The notes: generated from the letters alone by a model not told the origin. DNA of 64,000 nt from Sciurus carolinensis (GCF_902686445.1 NC_062224.1:47677156-47741155); one strand, 5' to 3'; shown: positions 20,690-30,685, numbered from the stretch's first letter. A program made the numbers and translations.

Positions 20690-21440
20690 CATTTTCATAG
20701 GAAAGCAAACCACGTGTGACTTTATTGGATATCAAATCAGCTCATTCTCTGATTTTTTTAATGACTCTGTGTAAACTGTGAAAGAAACAGTCCTGAACTG
20801 GCAGAAGAGATGGGAGTTTATTTAGGCTCTCTCTCGCTCAGGGCCATTTTTCAAACACTGAACTCTTTCTTCTGCTTAGGACACAGAAGTGGGGGTTGCA
20901 TACAATAAGAGAAGCACAAATGAATTTCCTAAAAGGTGGAGCGGGGCCTCTGAATTTTGATATACAATGTGGAGAGTTCAGGTCAGCAGAAAAAAAGGAA
21001 GGTCATTCAAACAAAGATCCCCAAGAGGCCTACAAATGTGTCTCATTTTGTGAGCATTACACATTTTGGGGAGAGGGAGGTTTGTCGGATATTGATTTAT
21101 GTCCCAGGCCACCAAATGTAACTTTTTGTCTTTTTTTTTTCTTAAGGAAATGTGGTCATTACCTTTGAAGGAGAATAAAATCCAACTAGCCAGCTTTCAA
21201 TCCTACAGGAACTAACTGTCCTGGCATGAGTTACCCAAATCCTTTTCCTCCCTGACCTCTCTATGCAATTACATCACCCTGAGGAGAGAACAGGAGAGGA
21301 AAGAACGTAAAGTTTTAAAATAACAACTTGGGTAGGGAGGAAGTAAATCCACCATCTAAAACGAGCATTTTAAAATGGCAGAGGGGTGAAGGCCATCCCG
21401 TCCCCAGGTCTTCCATTACTTCAGAGATATACTTATGCAC
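20690..21440. other. Repeat-free stretch, possibly conserved non-coding
   Basis: About 750 bp with no repeat I can identify, mixed base composition and runs such as 'CATTTTGTGAGCATTACACA'. An open frame of 90 codons at 20896-21168 has no family features. Conservation cannot be tested here. Confidence 0.35.
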
Positions 21441-21643
21441 AAAGCATAAAGAAATTTATATCTTTTTTTTTTTTGCAAAACAAGATGCTATCTTTTATTT
21501 ATAAAATTTTCAAACAGATATTTCATTGCTGTAATATTCCCACTTATCAAAAATAAGAAAGTTATATCTTAATAAAACATAAAATCTTTATTTTCTGAGC
21601 AATTCCTTAAAAAGTAAAGAAAAACATCATATTATTTTCTATT

Positions 21644-21657
21644 AAGAATAGATCAAG
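21644..21657 (+). repeat. First of three copies of a SINE target site
   Basis: AAGAATAGATCAAG precedes the ID SINE. Near-identical copies are at 21747-21760 and 21965-21978. Confidence 0.85.
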
Positions 21658-21746
21658 GGCTGGGGAGATAGCTCAATCGGTAGAGTGCTTGCCTTACAAG
21701 CACAAGACTCTGGGTTGGATCCCCAGCACCGGGAAAAAAGAAAAAA
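21658..21746 (+). repeat. ID SINE
   Basis: A well-preserved ID unit: 'GGCTGGGGAGATAGCTCAAT', then 'TAGAGTGCTTGCCTTACAAG', then 'GGGTTGGATCCCCAGCACCG' and an A/G-rich tail. Target duplications flank it, and the right copy also served as the left flank of the next SINE. Confidence 0.9.
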
Positions 21747-21760
21747 AAGAACAGATCAAG
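21747..21760 (+). repeat. Second copy of the shared SINE target site
   Basis: AAGAACAGATCAAG differs from the first copy by one base. It lies between the ID tail and the MEN start. Confidence 0.85.
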
Positions 21761-21964
21761 CCGGGCGTGGTGGTACACACCTGTAATCCCAACAACTCAG
21801 GAGGCTGAGGTAGGAGGATTATGAGTTTAAAGGCAGCCTCAGCATCTTAGTGAGGCTCTAAGCAACTCAGCAAGACCCTATCTCTAAATAAAACATTAAA
21901 AGGGCTGGGGATGTGGCTCAGTGGTTAAAGCAACCCCACATTCAATCCCCGATACCAAAAAAAA
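21761..21964 (+). repeat. MEN-type SINE, well preserved
   Basis: It begins CCGGGCGTGGTGGTACACAC, close to a canonical 7SL-derived start, and includes 'GGCTGAGGTAGGAGGATTAT'. The ID half 'GGGCTGGGGATGTGGCTCAG' then runs to an A tail. Its low divergence suggests a young insertion. Confidence 0.92.
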
Positions 21965-21978
21965 AAAAATAGATCAAG
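21965..21978 (+). repeat. Third copy of the shared SINE target site
   Basis: AAAAATAGATCAAG follows the MEN A tail and completes the triplet of target copies. Confidence 0.8.
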
Positions 21979-21988
21979 GTTTGGAAAT

Positions 21989-22253
21989 TACTATGGTTTG
22001 GATTTGGAATGGCCCCTAAAATCTCATGTATTAAAGACTTGGTCCCAAATGCAGCAATAACCAGAGGTAGGGTTTTTGGGAAATGATTGGATCATGAACA
22101 TTCATATCTTATCAACGGATTTGTTGATGGATTCAAAATTGAATGCCCTGTTGGAAATGATGAAGACTATAGGAAGTGGGGCCTCCTTGGAGGAAGTAGG
22201 TCACTGCAACTGTAGTCTGCAGGGCAGAGTTTGTTTCTGGATCTCTCTCTCTC

Positions 22254-22303
<50 letters not shown>

Positions 22304-22505
22304 CCACACACACGCACACACACACACACATCTCAGAGCACTTTGCCCTTCTAAACCCTTCCCACCATGATGTTTTGCTTCACCCAGATCAGAGTAATGG
22401 GACCAAGTAACTATGAACTGAAACCATGAGCCAAAATAAATCTTTCCTCCTCTACATTGTTTTTCTCAGGTATTTTGCCACAGCAATGGAAAGCTGACTA
22501 ACACA
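21989..22505 (+). mobile_element. MaLR-type solo LTR with CT/CA expansion
   Basis: It starts TACTATGGTTTGGATTTGG and contains 'AAGACTTGGTCCCAAATGCA' and 'CACCATGATGTTTTGCTTCA'. It has 'CAAAATAAATCTTTCCTCCT' and ends 'GAAAGCTGACTAACACA'. A (CT)n(CA)n tract at 22240-22330 lengthens it. Confidence 0.85.
22240..22330. repeat. (CT)n-(CA)n compound microsatellite
   Basis: About 65 bases of CT with single interruptions are followed by about 25 bases of CA with one CG, inside the LTR. Confidence 0.95.
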
Positions 22506-22506
22506 G

Positions 22507-22577
22507 GATTATAGATCAGTGGCAGTGCTTGCCTATCATGCACAAAGGCGCTGAGGTTAAACTCCCGAACTTGCACA
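22507..22577 (+). repeat. Diverged ID-like fragment
   Basis: 'GCAGTGCTTGCCTATCATGC' followed by 'GAGGTTAAACTCCCGAACTT' matches the middle and 3' part of an ID unit. Both ends are degraded. Confidence 0.5.
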
Positions 22578-23515
22578 TATACAAGTCAATCAATACCCCA
22601 AGAAAATCGAATTATTTTAACAAAGGGGACCAAATTCTACTTTTGCATTAGTGTATTTTTTATATTAATGCTCAATATTTTATAAATCTTATAATTACCT
22701 TCTAATTTTAGTCAACTGTTCACACATAAAATTCCTCATCTTTCATGAACCTTCTATAACCTTCTTATTTATTCATTTTGGTCCCCTATTCCTCTTTCTC
22801 ATTATAGAATGATCAGTCATTCTCCTTGAGAACAATAATTGCTCTTTTTTTTTTCCTTAATGAAAACACATCTTCATATTTTACAACTTCCCTTATAAAA
22901 CATGCCTTACTTCCCTCACATACAGAACTGTTTTATTTACCGTACATTAATTCGAATTTAACTTTTAGTAAGTTTAATTTCTAAGGAAAACTCAGAAGTC
23001 ACCAAATTTGAGCTGTTTTGTACCAGCATTTTGTAGAACACAATGTTATAATTTTCAGATATATGTCCTCATAATACATTTTTCATGTTTATTACCCAAC
23101 CCAAATATACTTAGCTTCTCTATACCATATAAAAACAATATGCTAAAACACATATGCTTTACATTTAGCAACTGATGTTGTAGTATTTTAACTTACTTAG
23201 AAAACACTCAGACATTTTATACATAGCTATTATTTCATCTAACATAACTGATGTTAAGATTTCAAATTAATGAAAAATATTTTGAAATTAGGAAGACTTT
23301 GAATCAGTGTATGAAATTTTATCCCATTTATGTTCACCTAATTTACTCATTCCGAACAACTGCGATTGAATGGCTCTTAAAACAAAAATAGCCACTAAAG
23401 GAGTTCAGAAAATACCACCTCAAAATATGTCGCTTTGGTTATTAATTACTTTGAGCTAAAGGCACTTAAAAAAATAGCACCATACAAAAGCAAGGCTTTT
23501 AAAATTTCCCCTTAT
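22578..23515. other. AT-rich unique DNA
   Basis: Nearly 940 bp with no recognisable repeat, gene or RNA, strongly AT-rich. Confidence 0.45.
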
Positions 23516-23520
23516 TTACC

Positions 23521-23900
23521 TGTTATAGTTTGGATCTGAAATGTACTCCCAAGGTTCATGTGTTAAAAGCTTGGTCCCCAGTTCATGACACTGTTGGGAG
23601 GTAGAGAAACTTTAGGAGATGGGGCCTAGTCAGGAGAGATGGATCACTGGATATTTGCCTTTGAAGGGTGTATTTTGTCTCTGACCCCTAGCTCTTCTCT
23701 CTCCTAACCATCATGAGGTGAAGAGACCCACTCCACCATACTCTCCCCACCATGATGTTCTGCTTCACTCAATGTCCGAAGCAATGGGGTCAAGTGACCA
23801 TGGACTGAGACCTCTGAAATTGTGAGCTAACATAAATCTTTCCTCCTCTAAGTCAACTTACTCAGGTATTTTGTCACAGCAACAGATAGCTGATAACATA
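23521..23900 (+). mobile_element. MaLR-type solo LTR with 5-bp target duplication
   Basis: It starts TGTTATAGTTTGGATCTG and includes 'TGTTAAAAGCTTGGTCCCCA', 'GGAGATGGGGCCTAGTCAGG' and 'CCACCATGATGTTCTGCTTC'. It ends near GATAGCTGATAACATA. TTACC occurs at 23516-23520 and 23901-23905, the 5-bp duplication expected for ERVL-MaLR elements. It has no coding capacity. Confidence 0.88.
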
Positions 23901-24199
23901 TTACCCAAAGACAGAAGATCCTCCAAATAACTCAGCTGTCATCCATCTTCTTCCCAGAGAATTATTATAAACAGTGAAGATTATTTTTTTATTACAGAAA
24001 AGAAGAACTTACCACATCCACACAGATTTTGGCAAAACCCTTCATCTGTTCTTCTAAGAGCTCATTCATCATAGGAAAAAAAAAAGTAGAGTGAGGGTTG
24101 TTAGGTAGGAAATCCAGTTAAGAAAAAATGGTCAGAAATAAAGGTGCTTAGACCAAAGCTCTCTTCTACTATAAAAATTTCTAGTGATTTTCCTTTATA

Positions 24200-24568
24200 G
24201 ATATTAGTTAGCTTTCCATTAGTGTAAGAAAATAGCTGAGATAATCACTTAAAACAGAAAAGGTTTATTTTGGCTCACAATTTCAGAGGTTTCAGTCCAT
24301 GGTCAGACAGATCCATTGCTTTTGGGCCTGTGGAAAGGCAGCATTTCATAGCAGAGAGCAGAGCAAAGCCCTTCATCTCGTGGCCAGGATGAAAGAGAGA
24401 GAGGAAGAGGAGGGGCCTGGTCCCACCACGCCCTTTAAGGGCACACTCCCAATGACCAAAGACTTTCCACTTACCCCCCACCTCTTAAAGGGTCCACCTC
24501 CTCCCAACAGCACCACAGGCTGAGGGCCTTATGAACTTTGGGGACATTTCAAATCCAAACTATAGCAA
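24200..24568 (-). mobile_element. MaLR-type solo LTR, minus strand
   Basis: The plus strand reads 'TTAGTTAGCTTTCCATTAGT', then 'GGTTTATTTTGGCTCACAAT' and 'TTTCAGTCCATGGTCAGACA', ending 'AAATCCAAACTATAGCA'. This is the reverse complement of the same MaLR family. The interior holds a GA-rich stretch at 24390-24412. Confidence 0.85.
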
Positions 24569-25021
24569 TAGACATAATATTTTATTTCAAAAAGTTTCAA
24601 ACCAGCTGAATGCTAGAAAGATGTATTTTGGAGACCAATTTAGTTCTATAGGTGGTCTTTTCAACTTAGTTTATCTCTCACCTAGAATATTGACTTCAGG
24701 GAAAATCCAGAGAATAGGGCAAAGAAAGCATTCTCTAAGCCTGAAAGCATAGGTAGCTTAGAAAAGAAGCAAATCCACTTGTCCTAGGAGACCGACGCTC
24801 ATAAACACATTAGCTTTCTTTCACCAGAGTGGGATAACTAAGTGAAAAGTTAGCAGATTCCATTTTTCTTATTAATTAGTTGCTTAAGTTTTTCATCTGC
24901 CTTTGGAAAAGAGTCATTTTTAAAAGGCAGTAAGACTTTTTGAAATCTTTCTGGAAGTGTCTGTATCTCAGGAGGTATCCATGGGCAGAAATGATTTAGG
25001 AGCCCTCATTTTTAAATACAC
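24569..25021. other. Unique DNA
   Basis: About 450 bp with no classifiable feature. Confidence 0.45.
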
Positions 25022-25064
25022 TTTTCCTTCCTTCCTTTTCTTCCTTTCTTCCTTCCTTCTTTTT

Positions 25065-25104
<40 letters not shown>

Positions 25105-25149
25105 TTGTCCTTCCTCCCTTCCTTCCTTCCTTTCTTTCTTTCTCCCTCC

Positions 25150-25182
<33 letters not shown>

Positions 25183-25297
25183 GTCCTTCCTCCCTTCCTT
25201 CCTTCCTTTCTTTCTTTCTCCCTCCCTCTCTCTCTTTCTTTCTTTCTTCCTTTCTCTCTTTCTTCTTTCTTCCTTTCTCTCTTTCTTTCTTTCTGCC
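25022..25297. repeat. Long pyrimidine-only microsatellite (CTTT/CCTT/CCCT)
   Basis: Roughly 275 bases are almost purely C and T on the plus strand. An internal block of about 65 bp, containing TTTTGTCCTTCCTCCCTTCC, appears twice, near 25104 and 25181. The long phenylalanine/leucine/serine frames here are artefacts of the repeat. Confidence 0.95.
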
Positions 25298-25299
25298 TG

Positions 25300-25420
25300 T
25301 CTTTTGAGATGGGGTCTTACTACGCCCAGGCTAGCTCCAAACTCCTAGGCTCCAGAGAACCTCCTGCTCAAGTCTTCCAAGCAGCTGAGTCTTCAGTCTA
25401 CCCCACCATGCCTAGCTAAA
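25300..25420 (-). repeat. 7SL-derived B1-like monomer, minus strand
   Basis: 'TTTTGAGATGGGGTCTTACT', then 'CCCAGGCTAGCTCCAAACTC', then 'AGCAGCTGAGTCTTCAGTCT' and 'CCACCATGCCTAGCT' form an inverted 7SL-type monomer with no ID half. The adjacent pyrimidine tract probably grew from its poly(A) tail, which reads as poly(T) here. Confidence 0.75.
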
Positions 25421-26335
25421 TGCACTTCTTAAAGTATAGTGTTGTTCTTCTAGGATATTCTACACAAAGGCTGCTGCAATTATAAATGATTTTTAGCAAG
25501 ATTTCAATGCTTTTGTGAGGACTTACAGCTTCGGGGCCTAATACTTAGATGTGTGAAATGTAGATGTAGCGGGAAGATGGAGTGCTCTGTTTTTAGAAAT
25601 TATCAGTCTCATTATTACCTTGAATCTTGGGTCTGTCAGAGCAGAGACAAAAACCTAAGATGGAAAGTCTACAGGGTGGGGTGGTGTAATGCTTTCTTGG
25701 CAACCTCACCTCACAGACAATTGCTTGACACTGGTGTGCAACCTCATGTCAATGGCCCAGTTCCCTGGCCAGCTTATCCTTTCAGGGGAACCTTCCTTTG
25801 TGGTGGCCAGGGCTCTTAATAGCTCTGAGATGGACTGATACCCACCAGTCAAGTCTAGGCTTTGACTCTGAGACCCTACCTTCACTAACTTAGCCAATGA
25901 TTTTTTAGTTTTATTCTGACTCAGTCAGACACCTAACGCCCACTTTACTTAAACACACAAGAAAAAGAAATAATGAGGATAAAACCAAATGTCTGCAAAT
26001 TCCAAATTCATACAGTAGAAACCATTTATTGCAACCGCTGTCAGTTGTCTTTAATTCTGCAGCTCTTGTCTATAACTATTCAGCCAAAACTCAAAGGTTA
26101 CCAGCTAACCCTGGTTTCAAAAAGCATTAAGAGCAGGGGCTCAGTGCAAAAAGAGCAAGAGTTAGACTCAAGAGGAACTTACAACCCTCAGGGCTCCAAA
26201 AGGGGTCAGTAGCTCCTCTCCTGCATTCCTCAAGGAGTCTCAGTAGTGACTGCCAGCATACTTCAGGTACATTCATGGTCACTAGAACTGTCAAAAGACA
26301 AAAAATGCAAAAGTTTTAATTTAAAGATCTTATTT
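25421..26335. other. Unique DNA
   Basis: More than 900 bp without a recognised repeat. Short open frames on both strands have no family resemblance. Confidence 0.4.
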
Positions 26336-26452
26336 GGTTCAAGTTGGTGGCATTCACCTATAATTCCAGAAGACTACAGCAGGAAGCATGTAAGTTTAGG
26401 TCAACCTGGGCAATATGGCAAGTCCCAATCTCAAATTAAAAAATAAAACATT
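26336..26452 (+). repeat. B1-like SINE monomer, diverged
   Basis: 'GTGGCATTCACCTATAATTC' leads to 'AGGTCAACCTGGGCAATATG' and 'CAAGTCCCAATCTCAAATTA' with an A-rich end. There is no ID half. Confidence 0.7.
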
Positions 26453-26458
26453 CCAGAA

Positions 26459-26708
26459 CCAGGCATGGTGGCATACACCTATAATCCCAACAACTTGGGA
26501 GTTGGAGGGAAAAGAGTCCCAAGTTCAAGACCAGTCTCAGCAATGTAGTGACTCAAAATTTTTTAAAAATTAAGAAATAACAACTTGCTAAAAATTCGCA
26601 AATAGCAACTCAAAATTTTTTAAAAATTAAGAAAATGAAAGGGAAAGGGCTGGGGATAGAACCTAGTGACTAAGCACCCCTGGGTTAAAACCTGGTACCA
26701 AAAAAAGG
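26459..26708 (+). repeat. MEN-type SINE with internal duplication
   Basis: The left half 'CAGGCATGGTGGCATACACC' is followed by a linker duplicated with a 57-bp period: ACTCAAAATTTTTTAAAAAT starts at 26551 and again at 26608. The ID half 'GGGCTGGGGATAGAACCTAG' follows. The linker duplication is peculiar to this copy. Confidence 0.8.
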
Positions 26709-26734
26709 AAACAAAAATAATAATAAAAATTAAA

Positions 26735-26793
26735 ACAGAAAGAGCACACGCTTAGATGTTTAAGACTGTGGGTTCAATTCCTGGCACTGCAAA

Positions 26794-26826
<33 letters not shown>
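26735..26826 (+). repeat. ID fragment with (TTA)n tail
   Basis: 'ACGCTTAGATGTTTAAGACT' and 'GGGTTCAATTCCTGGCACTG' match the 3' part of an ID unit. Its tail has become (TTA)n at 26794-26826. Confidence 0.7.
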
Positions 26827-26945
26827 TAAGGGGAAAAGTGAGAATGAGTGTTCTGATCACTGAGCAGAGGAGGCTAGCTTTATAGACAGAAAAATGCTAA
26901 GGAAAACAGAAACAGAGAACATACAGATTGTTCATTTCAAAGAGC

Positions 26946-27330
26946 TGTAGTATGGATCTTGAATGTCCCCCAAATGTCCATGTGTTACAGGTTTTGTCCA
27001 CAGGGTGGCGCTATTGGGAGGGAAGGGTGGAATCTTCAGTAGGTAGAGCCTGGTGGAAGGAAGTTAGGTCATTGGAAATATGTCCTTAAAGGAGGTATGG
27101 GGACCTTTGTCCCTTTCTGTATTTCTCTTTGCTTCCTGGCTGCCATGAGGTGAGTAGCTTTCTCTGCCACACATTTCCGCCATGATGTGTTGGCTTGCCA
27201 CAACCCCAAAAGCAAGGAGCCAACCAACCATGAATTGAAACCTCAAGAACTATGAGTCAAAATAAAACTTTTCTTCTTTAAAAGTCATAGTCTCAGGTGT
27301 TTGGTTATGGTAACATAAAACTAACACACA
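26946..27330 (+). mobile_element. MaLR-type solo LTR
   Basis: It starts TGTAGTATGGATCTTGAATG and has 'CTTCCTGGCTGCCATGAGGT' and 'CCGCCATGATGTGTTGGCTT'. It has 'AAAATAAAACTTTTCTTC' and ends 'CATAAAACTAACACA'. Essentially full length, no internal sequence. Confidence 0.85.
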
Positions 27331-27439
27331 TTAAAGATTGAAAGAGAGGAAACTTCCTAATCCTGCCAATTTGTGGGGAATTGACTACTTTCTCCAATCC
27401 TACTTCCTCTCCTGATTTCTTAGAAAGTCAAATAAACAT

Positions 27440-27786
27440 TTAGTTTTGGCTTAGTGGCATGTAACTAAGATAGGGATTTAGGATAAAAAGAGAGAAATAC
27501 TGAAGTTAAAGGAAACATCCATAAGTCATTGAGATGTAGAGAGAATAGTTGTAAATATTGAGCAACATGCCCTTGTGAAATGAGGGAAATATGCAAGAGC
27601 AAGGAAAATTGGCAGGAAGTTGTGCAGCTCCACCCTGGATCCACCTCCAGTCCAACTTCTGATACAGTCCTTCTATAAATATTAGACCACCAGTGCAAGT
27701 CAGGGCTGCTTCTCAGTCTTGAGATAAACCTCATTCTCCCTTGAATGCATATCTACCTTCCTAAATAAACCTCTGTCTATGCCTTC
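27440..27786 (+). mobile_element. Possible LTR relic, plus strand
   Basis: The right part has LTR-like order: TATAAATATT at 27674, then CCTAAATAAACCTCTGTC at about 27760. The left end is not visible and no target duplication was found. It may be a retroviral LTR or just a coincidental promoter-like arrangement. Confidence 0.35.
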
Positions 27787-27889
27787 GTGTGGCTCATGCC
27801 AAAACTGAAAGCACCCAGAAAATCACTCAGGACTTGGTAACTCACACAAGGGATTTTATTAAGCAGAGGAGCAGAGTGTCTGCCCTGAG

Positions 27890-27949
<60 letters not shown>

Positions 27950-28280
27950 GGCAGGGGAGCTATTCTTAACTAGTGGAAGTTCACAGGCTGATAGCAGTTG
28001 GACCAATGGCTGACGATGAGGTTGGAGGGCTAAGGATCTAGGTGTGTGGGGTGGGAGTGAGGGGCGCAGAATAATGGCAGCAGCAAAATGGAAGATCTGA
28101 TGCCAATAGAAATTCTTTACCATCACATATGCCAAGAACACTGCTGGTCCTGAATTGAGTTCCCCCTCTCCTCTGGGAACTCTTCGGACCCTTCTCCAGA
28201 GACATCTCTTCTCTGGTGACAGAACTTTAGCATGAATGACTCCATTTTGGCTTAGTAGGTTGGGCCTAGTGCAGGAGCTC
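27787..28280 (-). mobile_element. Possible endogenous retroviral LTR, minus strand
   Basis: The reverse complement shows LTR order: 'AAGCCAAAATGGAGTCATTC' (U3-like), a CCATTGGTCC CCAAT-type box, a (CT)n tract, then 'TTAATAAAATCCCTTGTGTG' as a polyadenylation signal with a GT-rich downstream region. Boundaries and target duplication are unresolved. Confidence 0.45.
27893..27946. repeat. (GA)n microsatellite
   Basis: About 26 uninterrupted GA units, located inside the putative minus-strand LTR between its promoter-like and polyadenylation-like parts. Confidence 0.97.
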
Positions 28281-29479
28281 AGTCCAAATCAATGGACTCC
28301 TGTAAGTTTTATTGACTAGTAAGTTTCCAACCACATTTTCTCTGTATAAAGTCATATAGGAGAAATTTATTTACTATTTGAGTGGTAGAAAAGACTTTTT
28401 CTTCCCCTGTGACCATGTGATTTTTCTCTCAAAGAAAATCCCACCTTCCCCCTTTCTTGTTTGTTTGTTTTTGTGATTTGATGCCATAAAACACAGAGTT
28501 AAATTGTTTGGTAGACACAGCAACTTGCAGTTCATCGTCTCGTCTGTGTTCTCTCCCCAACTATTGATTTGTTTTTGCTTTCATTTATGTTTTAAATTTG
28601 TATTTCCTTTAAGTTGCTTGGACTCCTGGGGAAGGAGGACAGAACATTTCTAAATATTTGGGGCACCAGTTGGGACAAGGCAGATTTGAAGAGGATCATT
28701 CCTTCAGATCCCTGAGGTTCCCAAGGACAGGGGCTCTGCTCCCTCCATCCAGGCCTAGGTTCAGCAGGCCTAGGGACTTTGCTGTTCGTACTGCCTGTAC
28801 TGCCTACAGCACGTGGGCTCTTGAGCTGTTCCTTTCTTCGCAAATCACCTTGGACTTGGCTTGCGGACAAGTTCTCATTCGGCCATAAAAGACAGACTCT
28901 GAATCCTTTCATGATGAAACTAGAAGCGTCTTCTTGGGTCTTCCTCCCCACCTCCCGAGTGTTTGCAAGGAATAAAAAGGAAAAGAGCCTTCTCTCAAGG
29001 CCCAAAACAGTTTTAAAAGTTGCATGTTTATGGCAAACAGCCTTTCTCATTCTGTTTATATGTTTCTGCCCCACAAATTTGAGTGACTCATATGTGGGGT
29101 GGGGGCAGGGGGGCCTGGGGGAGGGGCATCCCCAAGAGTTGCTGCTGCTCTAATTTAGAGGAGCTTCATACTGCGAGGCACATAGGACAGAGAATGGCAA
29201 AAGGAGCTGGGAACCTATTTTCACCTAAGCTGCAGGTTTGCATTTTTCCCCATTTTTCTGCATTCTCTTCCTGGGCTCCATCCTACCATCCTCCCCCCAA
29301 CTGTTCCCCCCCCACACTTAGCTTTTCGATTGCAAATGCTGAGGGACAGAATTTGAATGAAGGCAGAGCCACTTCCCCTCAGAAACTGCAGATAAATGCA
29401 TCACAATTTGAACAATTTTGCACACTTACCACCAATTGTGAAATAAGCTTTTCTGATTCGTACAATTTGAGAAAAAGAA
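28281..29479. other. Repeat-poor region, overlapping open frames on both strands
   Basis: No repeat recognised. The longest frame of the window (160 codons, minus, 28592-29074) starts at GTG, overlaps frames on the plus strand and has no family motifs. The region also carries a G-quadruplex motif. I read it as GC-moderate non-coding DNA, possibly regulatory. Confidence 0.4.
29096..29126 (+). promoter_or_regulatory. Strong G-quadruplex-forming motif
   Basis: Five runs of 4-6 guanines at 29096-29099, 29101-29105, 29108-29113, 29117-29121 and 29123-29126 are separated by loops of 1, 2, 3 and 1 bases. This fits the canonical four-tract G4 rule with a spare tract. Any function is inference. Confidence 0.75.
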
Positions 29480-29720
29480 TGCTACAGAATAATGGACAGA
29501 TAAAAATAAGGAGGTTTATTGTCCTTCACTTGTGAAGGCCATCGCTCAGTGAATAACTGGTCATTAGATTTTTATATCATGAGGCTTGAGCAAGAGGACA
29601 ATAACAAAGGACTTAGGGCGGAAAAAAGGCGACCAGGACAACCTTTGCAATAGGTTTTTGACCCTTGAATAATTCAAGAACCGGGAACTCACTAGAGCGA
29701 CATTCCATCAGAGACCCGGA
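29480..29720 (-). mobile_element. Possible LTR relic, minus strand
   Basis: On the minus strand GATATAAAAATC (TATA-like) is followed about 50 bp later by GGACAATAAACCTCC, and the block looks like the U3-R end of an LTR. There is no target duplication or recognised family. Confidence 0.3.
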
Positions 29721-30347
29721 GAGAAATGATTCTTTTACTACAAGAATTTTTGAAAGTATCAACTCATAAATTTTCAACCAAAGTAACTAAAAAGAAAGTC
29801 CCTTCAAGCTTAGTTTATAAAAATCATTACTTAAAACAGTCTCCCGTGTTTGGTTAGGATTGCAGGGTGATGCGGTTTTTTTTTTTTCCTTTTTAAAAAA
29901 TTAATGCCATCCAACATGGCATGAGAAGGGAGACTGTCCTCCCTGCCATTTTCATAATCATCTACATTGAAACTCTCTCTTTAAAGAAGTCCCCTTTTCC
30001 CTCAGCAACCTTATTCTTCAAGAGCATTTTAGCCATGTTATAGAAATTTTGAAAAATCCTGAAAATTATAGGAAAGAAACATTCAAGTCACCTGTTTTTC
30101 CAGGACTCACCAATAAACATTATTAACATTTTAGAATTAAGTCTTCTCATTTGTACTTTGCAATATGTGAATTTATATTCTTCATAAAAATGAGAGCATG
30201 CCATTTTGGATTTTGCACAAACTATTAAAAAATATTCACTCTCATAGCTGCAGTTAGAGCCATCATATGCTGCACCAGAATTACTCTCTTCCTGGGCATG
30301 TGGGCTTTTCCTGGTAGCTATTTTAAGCATGAAGTTTATGGTGAAAG
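29721..30347. other. Unique DNA
   Basis: No classifiable feature. Confidence 0.45.
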
Positions 30348-30433
30348 AAGGAAGGAAGGAAGGAAGGAAGGAAGGAAGGAAGGAAGGAAGGAAGGAAGGA
30401 AGGAAGGGAGGGAGGGAGAGAGGGAGGGAGGAA
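30348..30433. repeat. (GGAA)n microsatellite
   Basis: About 15 GGAA units grade into GGGA units. GGAA repeats can act as ETS-factor sites, but nothing here shows use. Confidence 0.95.
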
Positions 30434-30527
30434 GTCAGGCAATGGAGACTAACCCTAGAGTGATATTTGTCCTTTTGTGACCAAGAATTCTCCCAGGGCA
30501 CTAACCTGATGGGAAACAATAATAACA

Positions 30528-30627
30528 AAAAAAAGAGAAAAAGAAAAGAAAGAAAGAGAGAAGAGAGAAAGAGAGAAGGAGGAAGGAAGGAAGAAGAAAA
30601 GAAAGAGAAAGAAAGAAGGAAAGAAAG

Positions 30628-30685
<58 letters not shown>
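30528..30685. repeat. (GAAA)n-rich purine microsatellite
   Basis: About 158 bases are almost purely purine, ending in some 14 perfect GAAA units. It lies about 95 bp downstream of the (GGAA)n tract. Confidence 0.95.

Noticed and set aside
21658..21730. Possible tRNA gene with A- and B-box-like sequence
   Set aside because: It is an ID SINE: flanked by target duplications, A-rich tail, no acceptor stem pairing, and many sister copies in the window.
24957..25419. Two long plus-strand frames rich in F, L and S
   Set aside because: They are produced by the CTTT/CCTT microsatellite and contain nothing else.
28592..29074. Longest open frame (160 codons, minus)
   Set aside because: It starts at GTG, overlaps plus-strand frames of similar length, and shows no domain, signal peptide or splice context.
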